Of a stretch of DNA of 64,000 nucleotides, positions 50,950 to 60,689 are shown piece after piece; within the stretch, counting starts at the first letter, position 1; every line of letters starts with the position of its first letter. Origin of the DNA: Nocardiopsis flavescens (GTDB taxonomy: Bacteria; Actinomycetota; Actinomycetes; Streptosporangiales; Streptosporangiaceae); the NCBI RefSeq assembly GCF_900141985.1, contig NZ_FQZK01000020.1:1-64000 (forward strand), in the 5' to 3' direction. The position numbers were made by a program, and so were the translations under genes. A model generated the notes under the pieces. That model made no database searches. It had not been told where the DNA came from and was given only the letters and a program-made list of their open reading frames with translations.

Positions 50950-51318
50950 ATGGGAACGAGGGCACAGGCACGGTTCGTCCGTGTTACGCCCCGGAAGGCC
51001 CGCCGGGTGGTGGACCTTATTCGCGGGTTGCCCGCTGACGAGGCACAGGCGGTGCTCCGGTTCGCGCCCCAGTCGGCTAGCGAGCCTGTTGGCAAGGTAC
51101 TGGCCAGTGCCATCGCCAACGCTGAGCACAACGACAAGCTGGACCGTGAGTCGCTGGTCGTCGAGGGCGCGTGGGTGGACGAGGGTCCGACCCTGAAGCG
51201 CATTCGGCCCCGTGGCTTCGGCCGGGCATTCCGGGTGACCAAGCGTACGAGCCACATCACCGTGGTCGTCGCCGAGCGCTCGGGCGCTTCGTCCAAGACC
51301 AAGGAAAGGACCCGATAG
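50950..51318 (+). CDS. rplV: 50S ribosomal protein L22
   Basis: 122 residues if the ATG at 50950 is used; GAGGG lies 8 bases upstream. A GTG at 50932 in the same frame would add six residues. [23 protein letters not shown] is the standard N-terminus. The tunnel-loop region ([27 protein letters not shown]) is complete. Its stop shares one base with the rpsC start. Confidence 0.97.
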   Translation: MGTRAQARFVRVTPRKARRVVDLIRGLPADEAQAVLRFAPQSASEPVGKVLASAIANAEHNDKLDRESLVVEGAWVDEGPTLKRIRPRGFGRAFRVTKRTSHITVVVAERSGASSKTKERTR

Positions 51319-52127
51319 TGGGGCAGAAGGTTAACCCGCACGGGTTCCGCCTCGGCATCACCACCGACTTCAAGAGCCGGTGGTACGCCGACAAGTCCTA
51401 CAAGGACTACGTCAAGGAAGACGTCGCGATCCGGCGGATGCTGACCCGCGGCATGGAGCGCGCGGGCATCTCCAAGGTCGAGATCGAGCGCACCCGTGAC
51501 CGCGTCCGCGTCGACGTCTACACCGCCCGGCCGGGCATCGTCATCGGCCGCCGCGGCGTGGAGGCCGACCGCATCCGGACCGACCTCGAGAAGCTGACCT
51601 CCAAGCAGGTCCAGCTGAACGTCTTCGAGGTCAAGAACCCGGAGGTCGACGCGCAGCTGGTCGCCCAGGGCGTCGCCGAGCAGCTCGGCAGCCGTGTGGC
51701 GTTCCGCCGCGCGATGCGCAAGGCCATGCAGAGCGCGATCAAGTCCGGTGCCAAGGGCATCCGGATCCAGTGCGGTGGCCGTCTGGGCGGGGCCGAGATG
51801 TCCCGCTCGGAGTTCTACCGCGAGGGTCGCGTGCCGCTGCACACCCTGCGCGCCGACATCGACTACGGCTTCTTCGAGGCCCGTACGACGTTCGGCCGCA
51901 TCGGTGTGAAGGTCTGGATCTACAAGGGTGACGCTCCGGCGACCCGCGCCGAGCGCGAGGCGGCCCAGGCCGCGCAGCGCTCCGCCGGCGGTGGCGGCGG
52001 CGGTGGCGGCGGTCAGCGCCGCGAGCGCCCGCAGCGCCGTCGTCGCGGCGGTGCCGCCGGCGGCGCTCAGCCGCAGAACGCCGAGGCCAAGGCCCCGGCC
52101 GAGTCCGCTCAGTCCGAGGGGAGCTGA
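51318..52127 (+). CDS. rpsC: 30S ribosomal protein S3
   Basis: 269 residues, GTG at 51318 using the last base of the rplV stop codon. [22 protein letters not shown] is the family start. The KH domain ([24 protein letters not shown]) and the C-terminal domain ([31 protein letters not shown]) are intact. Residues about 215-269 are a Gly/Arg/Ala-rich tail with a run of nine glycines, longer than in E. coli but common in actinomycetes. S3 lines the mRNA entry and helps the helicase activity. Confidence 0.98.
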   Translation: MGQKVNPHGFRLGITTDFKSRWYADKSYKDYVKEDVAIRRMLTRGMERAGISKVEIERTRDRVRVDVYTARPGIVIGRRGVEADRIRTDLEKLTSKQVQLNVFEVKNPEVDAQLVAQGVAEQLGSRVAFRRAMRKAMQSAIKSGAKGIRIQCGGRLGGAEMSRSEFYREGRVPLHTLRADIDYGFFEARTTFGRIGVKVWIYKGDAPATRAEREAAQAAQRSAGGGGGGGGGQRRERPQRRRRGGAAGGAQPQNAEAKAPAESAQSEGS

Positions 52128-52130
52128 CCA

Positions 52131-52544
52131 GTGCTTATTCCTCGTAAGGTCAAGTACCGCAAGCAGCACCACCCCGACCTGCGCGGCAAGGCCAAGGGCG
52201 GCACGACCGTCAACTTCGGTGAGTTCGGCATCCAGGCCCTGGAGTCGGCTTACGTGACCAACCGGCAGATCGAGTCCGCTCGTATCGCCATGACGCGTCA
52301 CATCAAGCGCGGCGGCAAGGTCTGGATCAACATCTTCCCGGACCGCCCGCTGACCAAGAAGCCCGCCGAGGTCCGCATGGGCTCCGGTAAGGGTTCCCCG
52401 GAGTGGTGGGTCGCGCCGGTCAAGCCCGGTCGTGTGATGTTCGAGCTGTCGGGCGTGCCCGAGGACGTGGCCAAGGAGGCCATGCGCCGTGCGATGCACA
52501 AGCTCCCGATGAAGTGCAAGTTCGTTAAGCGGGAGGGGGAGTGA
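52131..52544 (+). CDS. rplP: 50S ribosomal protein L16
   Basis: 137 residues, GTG at 52131. [23 protein letters not shown] begins it; [22 protein letters not shown] and [14 protein letters not shown] are diagnostic. It contacts the A-site tRNA elbow and is the target region of avilamycin-type drugs. Its stop overlaps the rpmC start by one base. Confidence 0.99.
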   Translation: MLIPRKVKYRKQHHPDLRGKAKGGTTVNFGEFGIQALESAYVTNRQIESARIAMTRHIKRGGKVWINIFPDRPLTKKPAEVRMGSGKGSPEWWVAPVKPGRVMFELSGVPEDVAKEAMRRAMHKLPMKCKFVKREGE

Positions 52545-52798
52545 TGGCCAAGTCCGTGACTGCCCAGGAGCTCCGCGACCAGTCCGTCGAGGACCTGGCC
52601 GAGAAGCTCAAGGAGGCCAAGGCTGAACTCTTCAACCTCCGCTTCCAGGCCGCGACCGGTCAGCTCGACAACCACAGCCGCCTGCGCACCGTGAAGCGCG
52701 AGATCGCGCGGATCTACACGATCCTGCGCGAGCACGAGCTGGGCATCGCCCCGCTGTCTGGTGAGTCGGCGCAGGAGTCGAAGGAAGCAGCCGAATGA
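52544..52798 (+). CDS. rpmC: 50S ribosomal protein L29
   Basis: 84 residues, ATG at 52544 overlapping the rplP stop; a GTG one codon earlier is possible. Helical hairpin fold: [37 protein letters not shown], then [17 protein letters not shown] short acidic tail follows. It sits near the tunnel exit. Overlaps rpsQ by 4 bases. Confidence 0.98.
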   Translation: MAKSVTAQELRDQSVEDLAEKLKEAKAELFNLRFQAATGQLDNHSRLRTVKREIARIYTILREHELGIAPLSGESAQESKEAAE

Positions 52799-53067
52799 GT
52801 GAGAACCAGACCGAGGCGCGCAACTACCGCAAGGTCCGCGAAGGCTACGTCGTCAGCGACAAGATGGACAAGACCGTCGTCGTCGAGGTCGAGGACCGTG
52901 TGAAGCACGCCCTGTACGGCAAGGTCATCCGCCGTACGACCAAGTACAAGGCGCACGACGAGGCGAACTCCTGCGGCGTCGGCGACCGTGTCCGAGTGAT
53001 GGAGACGCGGCCGCTCTCCGCGACGAAGCGTTGGCGCGTCGTGGAGATCCTGGAGAAGGCTAAGTAA
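52795..53067 (+). CDS. rpsQ: 30S ribosomal protein S17
   Basis: 90 residues, ATG at 52795 (ATGA overlap with rpmC). [27 protein letters not shown] and [32 protein letters not shown] are family blocks of the OB fold. It binds 16S rRNA early in assembly. Last gene of the S10 operon; a strong hairpin follows. Confidence 0.99.
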   Translation: MSENQTEARNYRKVREGYVVSDKMDKTVVVEVEDRVKHALYGKVIRRTTKYKAHDEANSCGVGDRVRVMETRPLSATKRWRVVEILEKAK

Positions 53068-53076
53068 CCCCAGCCT

Positions 53077-53109
53077 GTCGGCGGCCGACATCCGTTGTCG
53101 GCCGCCGGC
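53077..53109 (+). terminator. Hairpin at the S10 / spc operon junction
   Basis: A 14-pair stem (53077-53090 with 53096-53109, one G-T) and a 5-base loop, 10 bases after rpsQ. The 63 bases after it up to rplN have no gene and may carry an spc promoter. It marks the classical boundary between the two operons. Confidence 0.8.
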
Positions 53110-53172
53110 GCGAGGGGTGCAGACCACCTAGCCGTGCGGCAGTGGACCGCACGCATCACATCAGGAGCAGAC

Positions 53173-53541
53173 GTGATTCAGCAGGAGTCGCGACTCAAGG
53201 TCGCCGACAACACGGGTGCGAAGGAGATTCTCACCATCCGTGTTCTCGGTGGCTCGGGTCGGCGCTACGCCGGGATCGGCGACACGATCGTCGCCACGGT
53301 GAAGGACGCCCTGCCTGGCGCTGGAGTCAAGAAGGGCGACGTCGTCAAGGCCGTTGTCGTGCGCACCGTCAAGGAGCGCCGCCGGCCCGACGGCTCCTAC
53401 ATCCGCTTCGATGAGAACGCTGCCGTGCTCATCAAGGACGGTGGGGACCCGCGAGGCACCCGTATCTTCGGCCCGGTGGGCCGCGAGCTGCGGGACAAGA
53501 AGTACATGCGCATCATTTCGCTTGCGCCGGAGGTGCTGTAG
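53173..53541 (+). CDS. rplN: 50S ribosomal protein L14
   Basis: 122 residues from the GTG at 53173 with AGGAGC upstream; in-frame codons above are non-homologous. [72 protein letters not shown] and [29 protein letters not shown] are typical, spread over the barrel. It contacts 16S rRNA in a bridge. First gene of the spc operon. Confidence 0.98.
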   Translation: MIQQESRLKVADNTGAKEILTIRVLGGSGRRYAGIGDTIVATVKDALPGAGVKKGDVVKAVVVRTVKERRRPDGSYIRFDENAAVLIKDGGDPRGTRIFGPVGRELRDKKYMRIISLAPEVL

Positions 53542-53544
53542 GCG

Positions 53545-53850
53545 ATGAAGATCAAATCTGGCGACGAGGTCATCGTCATCGCCGGCAAGGACAAGGGTGC
53601 CACGGGCAAGGTCGTCAAGGCCCTGCCCAAGGAGGACCGTGTCGTCGTCGAGGGCGTCAACCTGGTCAAGAAGCACAGGAAGGCCAACCCGGCGGGCGGC
53701 CAGCAGGGCGAGGTCGTCACCAAGGAGGCCCCGATCCACGTGAGCAACGTCTCGCTCGTGGAAGACGGCAAGGCCGCCCGGGTGGGCTACCGCTTCGAGG
53801 AAGACGGAACCAAGGTTCGCGTCTCCCGCCGCACCGGTAAGGACATCTGA
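53545..53850 (+). CDS. rplX: 50S ribosomal protein L24
   Basis: 101 residues, ATG at 53545, 3 bases after rpl[44 protein letters not shown] is the KOW-containing start, and [36 protein letters not shown] the end. An assembly initiator of the 50S. Overlaps rplE by one base (TGATG). Confidence 0.99.
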   Translation: MKIKSGDEVIVIAGKDKGATGKVVKALPKEDRVVVEGVNLVKKHRKANPAGGQQGEVVTKEAPIHVSNVSLVEDGKAARVGYRFEEDGTKVRVSRRTGKDI

Positions 53851-54425
53851 TGACGGTTACCAACGACATCACGGCCCCGCCGATGCCGCGTCTCAAGGAG
53901 AAGTACCGGAACGAGATCGTTCCGGCCCTCAAGGACGAGCACGGCATCGCCAACATCATGCAGGTCCCCGGTCTCACGAAGATCGTGGTCAACATGGGTG
54001 TCGGCGAGGCGGCGCGTGACGCGAAGCTCATCCAGGGCGCGATCGCCGACCTGTCGGCGATCACCGGGCAGAAGCCGCGGGTCAACCGGGCGAAGAACTC
54101 CATCGCGCAGTTCAAGCTGCGCGAGGGCCAGCCGATCGGCGCCAGCGTCACGCTGCGCGGCGACCGGATGTGGGAGTTCCTCGACCGGCTGCTCTCCCTG
54201 GCGCTGCCCCGTATCCGGGACTTCCGAGGCCTGTCCCCGAAGCAGTTCGACGGGAACGGCAACTACACCTTCGGTCTGACCGAGCAGGTCATGTTCCACG
54301 AGGTGGACCCGGACAAGGTCGACCGCGTGCGTGGGATGGACATCACCGTCGTCACCAGCGCGATCAACGACGACCAGGGCCGCAGCCTGCTCAAGCGGCT
54401 CGGTTTCCCGTTCAAGGAAGCCTGA
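53850..54425 (+). CDS. rplE: 50S ribosomal protein L5
   Basis: 191 residues, ATG at 53850. [75 protein letters not shown] and FPFKEA at the end are standard L5 sequence. It binds 5S rRNA with L18 and contacts the P-site tRNA. 13 bases before the S14 gene. Confidence 0.99.
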   Translation: MTVTNDITAPPMPRLKEKYRNEIVPALKDEHGIANIMQVPGLTKIVVNMGVGEAARDAKLIQGAIADLSAITGQKPRVNRAKNSIAQFKLREGQPIGASVTLRGDRMWEFLDRLLSLALPRIRDFRGLSPKQFDGNGNYTFGLTEQVMFHEVDPDKVDRVRGMDITVVTSAINDDQGRSLLKRLGFPFKEA

Positions 54426-54438
54426 GGGGTAAGCACAC

Positions 54439-54624
54439 ATGGCTAAGAAGGCTCTGATCGCCAAGTCGCAGCGGAAGCCGAAGTTCGGCGTTCGCGCGTA
54501 TACTCGATGCTCGCGGTGCGGCCGCCCGCGCGCCGTCTTCCGGAAGTTCGGCCTGTGCCGTATCTGCTTCCGCGAGATGGCGCACCGGGGCGAGCTGCCC
54601 GGTATCACCAAGTCGAGCTGGTAG
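54439..54624 (+). CDS. rpsN: 30S ribosomal protein S14, type Z (zinc-binding)
   Basis: 61 residues, ATG at 54439. Two CxxC pairs, CSRCGRPR and [12 protein letters not shown], bind zinc; the short type Z form. [23 protein letters not shown] is the usual start. It belongs to the 30S head. An unusually long 275-base gap follows before rpsH. Confidence 0.99.
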   Translation: MAKKALIAKSQRKPKFGVRAYTRCSRCGRPRAVFRKFGLCRICFREMAHRGELPGITKSSW

Positions 54625-54899
54625 TCCCCGGCGGGGCCGACCCGCGCCCGTCCCCCTGAGACGGCGTGTGCGGGGTTCGGCCCCCCGAGGCGCCCCCCGG
54701 CGCCGCACAGAAGTGTCCGTCCCCGCACGGGGGCGGTCCGACATGAAGTCAACCAATCAGGGCACGGCAGTCCCGCGAGGGACGGCGGTGCCCACGACCA
54801 CGCCGAAGGTCCGGTCGTGCCTCTCCGCGGTTTCCCGCGGGGAACGGGTTCTGGAAAGACCCGCACACGGAAACCGCGGTGAGGAAGGGCCAGTCGGCC
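54625..54899 (+). promoter_or_regulatory. Structured leader before rpsH
   Basis: This is a long gap in an otherwise tight operon. It contains a nested hairpin GGGCAC/GTGCCC with inner GTCCC/GGGAC (54760-54793). A second element has an 11-base perfect inverted repeat CCGCGGTTTCC (54825-54835) and GGAAACCGCGG (54869-54879), with an inner CGGGT/ACCCG. Its right arm ends at the rpsH ribosome-binding GAGGAAGGG (54881-54889). It could be a translational operator; S8, encoded next, is the spc repressor in E. coli. This role is inference. Confidence 0.5.
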
Positions 54900-55298
54900 A
54901 TGACGATGACCGACCCGATCGCAGACATGCTGACGCGTCTGCGTAACGCGAACTCGGCTTACCACGACACCGTGGGAATGCCGTATTCCAAGATCAAGGC
55001 GCACATCGCCGAGATCCTCCAGCAGGAGGGCTTCATCCAGGGCTGGAGGAGCGAGGACGCCCAGGTGGGCAAGAGCCTCGTCCTCGACCTGAAGTACGGC
55101 CCCACCCGGGAGCGTTCGATCGCGGGCATCCGCCGGGTCTCCAAGCCCGGTCTGCGCGTGTACGCCAAGAAGGAGAACCTGCCCCGGGTCCTGGGTGGCC
55201 TCGGCGTGGCGATCATTTCGACGTCCGGTGGCCTGATGACGGACAAGCAGGCCAAGAAGAACGGCGTTGGCGGCGAAGTCCTCGCCTACGTCTGGTAA
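54900..55298 (+). CDS. rpsH: 30S ribosomal protein S8
   Basis: 132 residues, ATG at 54900; GAGGAAGGG lies 10 bases upstream. An ATG two codons on is an alternative. [43 protein letters not shown] and [54 protein letters not shown] are the family blocks. A primary 16S rRNA binder and a known repressor of the spc operon in enterobacteria. Confidence 0.98.
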   Translation: MTMTDPIADMLTRLRNANSAYHDTVGMPYSKIKAHIAEILQQEGFIQGWRSEDAQVGKSLVLDLKYGPTRERSIAGIRRVSKPGLRVYAKKENLPRVLGGLGVAIISTSGGLMTDKQAKKNGVGGEVLAYVW

Positions 55299-55316
55299 CC
55301 AGGGAGAGATTGAAGC

Positions 55317-55856
55317 ATGTCGCGTATCGGTCGACTGCCGATCTCGGCCCCCAAGGGCGTCGAAGTCACGATTAACGGGCAAGACGTCACTGTCAAGGGG
55401 CCGAAGGGCGAACTGAAGCACACCGTCTCCGAGCCGATCACCGTGGGGAAGGACGCCGAGGGCGTCGTCACGGTGTCCCGCCCGGACGACAAGCCGGAGA
55501 ACCGCTCGCTGCACGGGCTCACCCGTGCGCTGCTGGCCAACCTGGTCGAGGGCGTCTCCAAGGGGTACGCCAAGACCTTGGAGATCCACGGCGTCGGTTA
55601 CCGCGTCCAGGCCCGCGGCTCCAACCTGGAGTTCTCGCTGGGCTACAGCCACCCGGTCGTGGTGGAGCCCCCGGAGGGCATCACCTTCCGCGTGGAGAAG
55701 CCGACGATCCTCCACGTCGAGGGCATCGACAAGCAGCTCGTGGGTCAGGTCGCGGCGAACATCCGCAGTCTGCGCAAGCCCGACCCGTACAAGGCCAAGG
55801 GCGTGCGGTACCAGGGTGAGCACATCCGCCGCAAGGCCGGAAAGGCTGGTAAGTAG
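55317..55856 (+). CDS. rplF: 50S ribosomal protein L6
   Basis: 179 residues, ATG at 55317 with AGGGAGAG upstream. [33 protein letters not shown] starts it; [32 protein letters not shown] and the C-terminal [26 protein letters not shown] are typical of the duplicated L6 fold. Near the sarcin-ricin loop. 2 bases before rplR. Confidence 0.99.
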   Translation: MSRIGRLPISAPKGVEVTINGQDVTVKGPKGELKHTVSEPITVGKDAEGVVTVSRPDDKPENRSLHGLTRALLANLVEGVSKGYAKTLEIHGVGYRVQARGSNLEFSLGYSHPVVVEPPEGITFRVEKPTILHVEGIDKQLVGQVAANIRSLRKPDPYKAKGVRYQGEHIRRKAGKAGK

Positions 55857-55858
55857 GC

Positions 55859-56239
55859 ATGGGTATCACCGTGGCCCGCAAGCGGACCGCCAAGCGCGCG
55901 ACCTCGCGTGCACGTCGCCAGTTCCGCGTGCGCAAGAAGATCTTCGGCACCGCCGAGCGCCCGCGCCTGGCCGTGTTCCGCTCCTCCAAGCACATCGTCG
56001 CCCAGGTCATCGACGACGTCCAGGGGCACACCCTGGTGGCCGCCTCCAGCGTTGAGACCGACCTGCGCTCCTTCGAGGGCAGCAAGTCGGACAAGTCCGC
56101 CGAGGTGGGCCGTCTCATCGCCGAGCGCGCCAAGGCCGCCGGCGTCTCCACCGTGGTCTTCGACCGCGGCGGTTTCCAGTACGCCGGCCGGATCGCCAAG
56201 CTCGCCGACGCGGCGCGCGAGGGCGGGCTGGAGTTCTAG
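55859..56239 (+). CDS. rplR: 50S ribosomal protein L18
   Basis: 126 residues, ATG at 55859. [37 protein letters not shown] is the 5S rRNA-binding start; [39 protein letters not shown] the end. 51 bases before rpsE. Confidence 0.99.
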   Translation: MGITVARKRTAKRATSRARRQFRVRKKIFGTAERPRLAVFRSSKHIVAQVIDDVQGHTLVAASSVETDLRSFEGSKSDKSAEVGRLIAERAKAAGVSTVVFDRGGFQYAGRIAKLADAAREGGLEF

Positions 56240-56290
56240 GCGTATGACCTGTGTAAAGGCTGAGATCAACCACGAGAAGAGGAACCACTG

Positions 56291-56893
56291 ATGGCTGCAG
56301 CACCGCGGCGCGGCGCCGGTGGCGAGCGGCGTGATCGCCGTGACGATCGCCGCGGCGGCGCCGCAGACAAGGGTGTCTCCTACATCGAGAAGGTCGTGAC
56401 CATCAACCGGGTCGCGAAGGTCGTCAAGGGCGGCCGTCGCTTCTCCTTCACCGCCCTGGTCGTCGTCGGCGACGGCAACGGCATGGTCGGTGTGGGTTAC
56501 GGCAAGGCCAAGGAGGTCCCGGCCGCGATCGCCAAGGGTGTCGAGGAGGCGAAGAAGAACTTCTTCCGCGTCCCCCGCATCCAGGGCACGATCACGCACC
56601 GGGTCCAGGGTGAGGCCGCCGCCGGCGTCGTCCTGCTCCGTCCGGCCGCCCCGGGTACCGGCGTCATCGCCGGCGGTCCCGTGCGCGCCGTCCTGGAGTG
56701 CGCCGGTATCCACGACATCCTGAGCAAGTCGCTCGGGTCGTCCAACCCGCTGAACATCGTGCACGCCACGGTCGCCGCTCTCAAGGGCCTCAACCAGCCC
56801 GAGGAGATCGCCGCCCGTCGTGGCCTGCCGATCGAGGACGTCGCCCCGGCCGCCATGCTGCGCGCTCGCGCTGAGGCGAAGGCAGGAGCCTGA
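56291..56893 (+). CDS. rpsE: 30S ribosomal protein S5
   Basis: 200 residues, ATG at 56291. An Arg/Gly/Ala-rich N-terminal extension (about 30 residues) precedes the double-stranded RNA-binding part ([51 protein letters not shown]). The spectinomycin-loop region ([15 protein letters not shown]) is intact. It guards decoding accuracy. 2 bases before rpmD. Confidence 0.99.
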   Translation: MAAAPRRGAGGERRDRRDDRRGGAADKGVSYIEKVVTINRVAKVVKGGRRFSFTALVVVGDGNGMVGVGYGKAKEVPAAIAKGVEEAKKNFFRVPRIQGTITHRVQGEAAAGVVLLRPAAPGTGVIAGGPVRAVLECAGIHDILSKSLGSSNPLNIVHATVAALKGLNQPEEIAARRGLPIEDVAPAAMLRARAEAKAGA

Positions 56894-56895
56894 CC

Positions 56896-57081
56896 ATGGC
56901 CAAGCTCAAGATCACGCAGACCCGTTCCAAGATCGGCGGCAAGAAGAAGCAGCACGCTGCTCTCCAGTCGCTCGGCCTTGGCCGGATCGGCAAGTCCACC
57001 GTCCGTGAGGACCGTCCCGAGGTGCGCGGCCAGCTCACGATCGTCTCGCACCTGGTCACTGTCGAGGAGGTCGCGGAATGA
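56896..57081 (+). CDS. rpmD: 50S ribosomal protein L30
   Basis: 61 residues, ATG at 56896. [57 protein letters not shown] covers the whole family length and is divided here only for description. Overlaps rplO by 4 bases (ATGA). Confidence 0.99.
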   Translation: MAKLKITQTRSKIGGKKKQHAALQSLGLGRIGKSTVREDRPEVRGQLTIVSHLVTVEEVAE

Positions 57082-57542
57082 GCGACTACAACCCCGACGA
57101 GCTGCTCAAGCTGCACCACCTGCGGCCCGCCCCGGGCGCCAACAAGGCCAAGATCCGCAAGGGTCGCGGCGAGGCGTCCAAGGGCAAGACCGCCGGTCGC
57201 GGCACCAAGGGCACCAAGGCTCGTAACACCGTCCGTCCCGGCTTCGAGGGCGGGCAGATGCCCCTCATCCGCCGGGTCCCCAAGCTCAAGGGCTTCAGCA
57301 ACGCCCGGTTCAGGAAGACCTACCAGGTCGTCAACCTGGACCGCCTGAGCGAGCTGTTCCCCGAGGGCGGCGAGGTCACCGTGCAGACGCTGGTGGCCAA
57401 GGGCGCCGTTCGCAAGAACGAGCTCGTCAAGGTGCTGGGCACCGGTGAGATCACCGTCGCCGTGCAGGTGAGCGTTGACGCGTTCTCCGCCTCGGCGAAG
57501 GAGAAGATCACCGCGGCCGGTGGCACCGTCACCGAGCTGTAG
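57078..57542 (+). CDS. rplO: 50S ribosomal protein L15
   Basis: 154 residues, ATG at 57078 overlapping the rpmD stop. [38 protein letters not shown] and [18 protein letters not shown] are typical. A late 50S assembly protein. A large terminator follows, so secY may have its own promoter. Confidence 0.99.
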   Translation: MSDYNPDELLKLHHLRPAPGANKAKIRKGRGEASKGKTAGRGTKGTKARNTVRPGFEGGQMPLIRRVPKLKGFSNARFRKTYQVVNLDRLSELFPEGGEVTVQTLVAKGAVRKNELVKVLGTGEITVAVQVSVDAFSASAKEKITAAGGTVTEL

Positions 57543-57565
57543 GGGTCAACCCGCATGCGCACACA

Positions 57566-57615
57566 GGGGCGCCCGTCCGGGCCGATCGGCGAACGATCGG
57601 ACCGGCGGGCGCCCC
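57566..57615 (+). terminator. Large hairpin terminator after rplO
   Basis: Three stacked stems: GGGGCGCCCG/CGGGCGCCCC, CCGG/CCGG and CCGATCG/CGATCGG, with single-base bulges and a 5-base loop; about 21 pairs. The next 209 bases hold no gene; an extended -10 TGTTACAGT (57672-57680) and two TTGAC motifs there may serve secY. Confidence 0.88.
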
Positions 57616-57824
57616 GCGTGCTTGCGAGTGGTGATCGTTATGACTCACGAACTCAATAGCACGGTGATGGCTGTTACAGTGCCATCTGTTTGACCTCACC
57701 GCTTGACGTAGTGTGAGTACTTCCGAGCACCGGGCCACCGCCCGGGGCTGCCGTTCAACGACGATTCAGGATCGGCCGCGATGTCTGGAATCCGTTCCGC
57801 CGCCGAAGCCGCGCAGGAGGAGAC

Positions 57825-59141
57825 GTGCTAGGTGCGTTCGTTCGTGCATTCCGCACGCCCGACCTGCGTAACAAGTTGCTGTTCACACTGTTCATCCTGA
57901 CGCTGTTCCGTCTGGGTTCGGTGATCCCCGCGCCGGGTATCGACTCGGCCGCGATCCGGGACCAGATGGAGATCATCACGTCGGGCGACCAGTCCGGTGT
58001 GTACGCGCTCGTCAACCTGTTCAGTGGTGGCGCCCTCCTGCAACTGGCGGTGTTCGCGCTCGGTGTGATGCCCTATATCACCGCGAGCATCATCATCAAC
58101 CTGCTGACGGTGGTCATTCCCCGCCTGGAGGCCCTCAAGAAGGAGGGCCAGGCCGGGCAGAGCAAGATCACCCAGTACACCCGTTACCTGACGCTGATGC
58201 TCGCGGTCCTCCAGGCCACCAGCATCGTCGCCATGGCCCGGACGGGCGCCCTGTTCCAGGGGGCCATCCCGGTCAGCTCCTACATGCCCAACCAGGACAT
58301 CCTCACCCTGGTGACGATCGTCTTCGTGATGACCGCCGGCACCTGCATCATCATGTGGTTCGGTGAGCTCATCACCGAGCGCGGCGTGGGCAACGGCATG
58401 TCGCTCCTGATCTTCACCCAGGTCGTCGCGATGTTCCCCGCCTCGATCATGAGCCTCTTCCAGGAGCGCTCGATCTGGATCTTCACGGTCATCTGCATCG
58501 CCGGCCTGGCCCTGATCGCCGCCGTGGTGTTCATGGAGCAGGCCCAGCGCCGCATCCCGGTCCAGTACGCCAAGCGCATGGTGGGCCGCCGGATGTACGG
58601 GGGCAGCTCGACCTACATCCCGCTCAAGGTGAACCAGGCGGGCATCATCCCCGTCATCTTCGCCTCCTCGCTGCTGTACCTCCCCCAGCTCCTGGTCGGC
58701 CTCCTGGGCCAGGACTCGGACAACCGCGTGGTGAACTTCGTCTCCACGTACTTCCTCACGGGTACGCACCCCGTGTACATGGTCACCTTCTTCGTGATGA
58801 TCGTCGGTTTCGCGTTCTTCTACGTCGCGATTACCTTCAACCCCACTGAAGTGGCCGACAACATGAAGAAGTACGGTGGTTTCATCCCGGGTATCCGACC
58901 AGGGCGTCCGACCGCCGAGTACCTCGACTTCGTGCTCACCCGGCTGACGACTCCCGGATCTCTGTACCTGGGTGTGATCGCTCTGCTGCCGATGGTCGCC
59001 CTGGGCGCCACCGGCGCCGCCAGCGCGAACTTCCCGTTCGGCGGTACGAGCATCCTGATCATGGTCGGTGTCGGGCTGGACACGGTGAAGCAGATCGAGA
59101 GTCACCTCCAGCAGAGGAACTACGAAGGTTTTCTGCGATAA
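57825..59141 (+). CDS. secY: Preprotein translocase subunit SecY
   Basis: 438 residues, GTG at 57825 with AGGAGGAG upstream. Ten membrane helices are expected. The plug region (SGGALLQLAVFALGVMPYITASIIINLLT), the cytosolic loops for SecA and ribosome (AKRMVGRRMYGGSSTYIPLKVNQAGIIPVIFASS and NPTEVADNMKKYGGFIPGIRPGRPT) are complete. It forms the protein-conducting channel with SecE. Followed at once by adk. Confidence 0.99.
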   Translation: MLGAFVRAFRTPDLRNKLLFTLFILTLFRLGSVIPAPGIDSAAIRDQMEIITSGDQSGVYALVNLFSGGALLQLAVFALGVMPYITASIIINLLTVVIPRLEALKKEGQAGQSKITQYTRYLTLMLAVLQATSIVAMARTGALFQGAIPVSSYMPNQDILTLVTIVFVMTAGTCIIMWFGELITERGVGNGMSLLIFTQVVAMFPASIMSLFQERSIWIFTVICIAGLALIAAVVFMEQAQRRIPVQYAKRMVGRRMYGGSSTYIPLKVNQAGIIPVIFASSLLYLPQLLVGLLGQDSDNRVVNFVSTYFLTGTHPVYMVTFFVMIVGFAFFYVAITFNPTEVADNMKKYGGFIPGIRPGRPTAEYLDFVLTRLTTPGSLYLGVIALLPMVALGATGAASANFPFGGTSILIMVGVGLDTVKQIESHLQQRNYEGFLR

Positions 59142-59804
59142 ATGCGCGCTGTATTGGTGGGGCCGCCTGGGGCCGGCAAGGGCACCCAGGCCCAGATCCT
59201 CGCGGCCGAGCTGTCGATCCCGAAGGTGTCCACCGGTGACATCTTCCGGGCCAACGTCAGCGGTGGCACGGAACTCGGCAAGAAGGCCAAGGAGTACATG
59301 GACCGCGGTGACCTCGTCCCCGACGAGGTCACCAACGCCATGGTCAAGGACCGCCTCGCCCAGGAGGACGCGGTCGGTGGGTTCCTGCTCGACGGGTTCC
59401 CCCGCAACGTCCCCCAGGCGGAGACGCTCAAGGGCATGCTCCGCGACCTGGACACCCGGCTCGACGTCGTCCTGGAACTGCGGGTCGACGAGGACGAGGT
59501 CGTCCGCCGGCTCTCGGGCCGCCGCTCGTGTCCGCAGTGCGGCCGCGTCTACCACGTCGAGTACGACCCCCCCAAGGCGGAGGGCCGCTGCGACGACGAC
59601 GGCGCCGCGCTGTACCAGCGCGACGACGACCGCGAGGAGACCATCCGCCACCGGCTGAAGGTCTACCGGGAGCAGACCGCCCCGCTCGTGGAGTACTACG
59701 AGAAGGAGGGCCTGCTGGCCACCATCGCGGCCACGGGTCCCGTGGCCGAGGTGTCCGGCCGGGCCATGGCCGCCATCGAGGGCAAGGCCGGGGCCGGGTC
59801 CTGA
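59142..59804 (+). CDS. adk: Adenylate kinase (zinc-lid form)
   Basis: 220 residues, ATG at 59142 directly after the secY stop. P-loop [13 protein letters not shown]-binding [20 protein letters not shown]. The lid has CPQC and CDDD, that is Cys, Cys, Cys and Asp in the zinc positions used by Gram-positive enzymes. It interconverts ATP + AMP and 2 ADP. Its TGA overlaps the map ATG. Confidence 0.98.
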   Translation: MRAVLVGPPGAGKGTQAQILAAELSIPKVSTGDIFRANVSGGTELGKKAKEYMDRGDLVPDEVTNAMVKDRLAQEDAVGGFLLDGFPRNVPQAETLKGMLRDLDTRLDVVLELRVDEDEVVRRLSGRRSCPQCGRVYHVEYDPPKAEGRCDDDGAALYQRDDDREETIRHRLKVYREQTAPLVEYYEKEGLLATIAATGPVAEVSGRAMAAIEGKAGAGS

Positions 59805-60625
59805 TGTTCGGCAAGGCGAACGGCGTGCAGGTCAAGACGCCGGAGCAGATCGCCCTGATGCGGGAGGCGGGCCGGGTCGTGGCCCGCGCGCTGGACACCC
59901 TCCGGGCCGCGGTGCGGCCCGGGGTGTCCACCCTCGACCTCGACGCGATGGCCGAGAAGGTCATCCGCGACGCGGGTGCGACCCCCTCGTTCAAGGGCTA
60001 CCACGGCTTCACCGGCTCCATCTGCGCCTCGGTCAACGAGGAGGTCGTCCACGGCATCCCCCGGGCCGACCGGGTGCTGGCCGAGGGCGACGTCGTCTCC
60101 ATCGACTGCGGCGCCGTCCTGAACGGCTGGCACGGCGACTCCGCGATCACCGTCGCGGTCGGCGAGGCCCGCCCCGAGGACCTGCGGATGATGGAGGTCT
60201 GCGAGGAGTCGATGTGGCGGGGCATCGCCGAGCTGCGGCCCGGCAGGCGCCTGGGCGACATCGGCCACGCGATCGACCACTACATCTCCTCCAACGGCGG
60301 CTACGGCAACGTGCGCGAGTACGGGGGCCACGGCATCGGCACCGAGATGCACATGGAGCCGCACGTCCTCAACCACGGGCGCCGGGGCAAGGGCCTGCGG
60401 CTCGTGGAGGGCATGTGCCTGGCCATCGAGCCCATGGCCACCCTGGGCCGCGAGGACGTCGTCCAGCTCGACGACGGCTGGACGGTCGTGACCCGGGACG
60501 GCAAGCGGGCCGCGCATTTCGAACATTCCGTGGCGATCACCGCGGAGGGGCCGCTCGTGCTCACCGCGCGCGAATCGGACCGGGATAAGATCTCCAGCAT
60601 GGGGTTCGTCCAGCCCGACCGGTAG
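59804..60625 (+). CDS. map: Type I methionine aminopeptidase
   Basis: 273 residues, ATG at 59804 sharing one base with the adk stop. Conserved metal ligands are in IDCGAVLNGWHGDSAITV (two Asp), GGHGIGTEMHMEPHV (His), CLAIEPMA (Glu) and the closing HFEHSVAITAEG (Glu in FEHS). TGSICASVNEEVVHG carries the substrate His. It removes the initiator methionine from new proteins. Last gene of secY-adk-map. Confidence 0.97.
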   Translation: MFGKANGVQVKTPEQIALMREAGRVVARALDTLRAAVRPGVSTLDLDAMAEKVIRDAGATPSFKGYHGFTGSICASVNEEVVHGIPRADRVLAEGDVVSIDCGAVLNGWHGDSAITVAVGEARPEDLRMMEVCEESMWRGIAELRPGRRLGDIGHAIDHYISSNGGYGNVREYGGHGIGTEMHMEPHVLNHGRRGKGLRLVEGMCLAIEPMATLGREDVVQLDDGWTVVTRDGKRAAHFEHSVAITAEGPLVLTARESDRDKISSMGFVQPDR

Positions 60626-60689
60626 GCCGGGCCCGGCTTCCGCCGCACGGCGCGGGGGACGGCAGCACTCACGGGATGCGAGGTGCGCA

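Noticed and set aside
51960-52127. Glycine/arginine-rich tail of S3 as a fusion or novel domain
   Set aside because: Such tails are common on actinobacterial S3 proteins; nothing indicates a separate domain.
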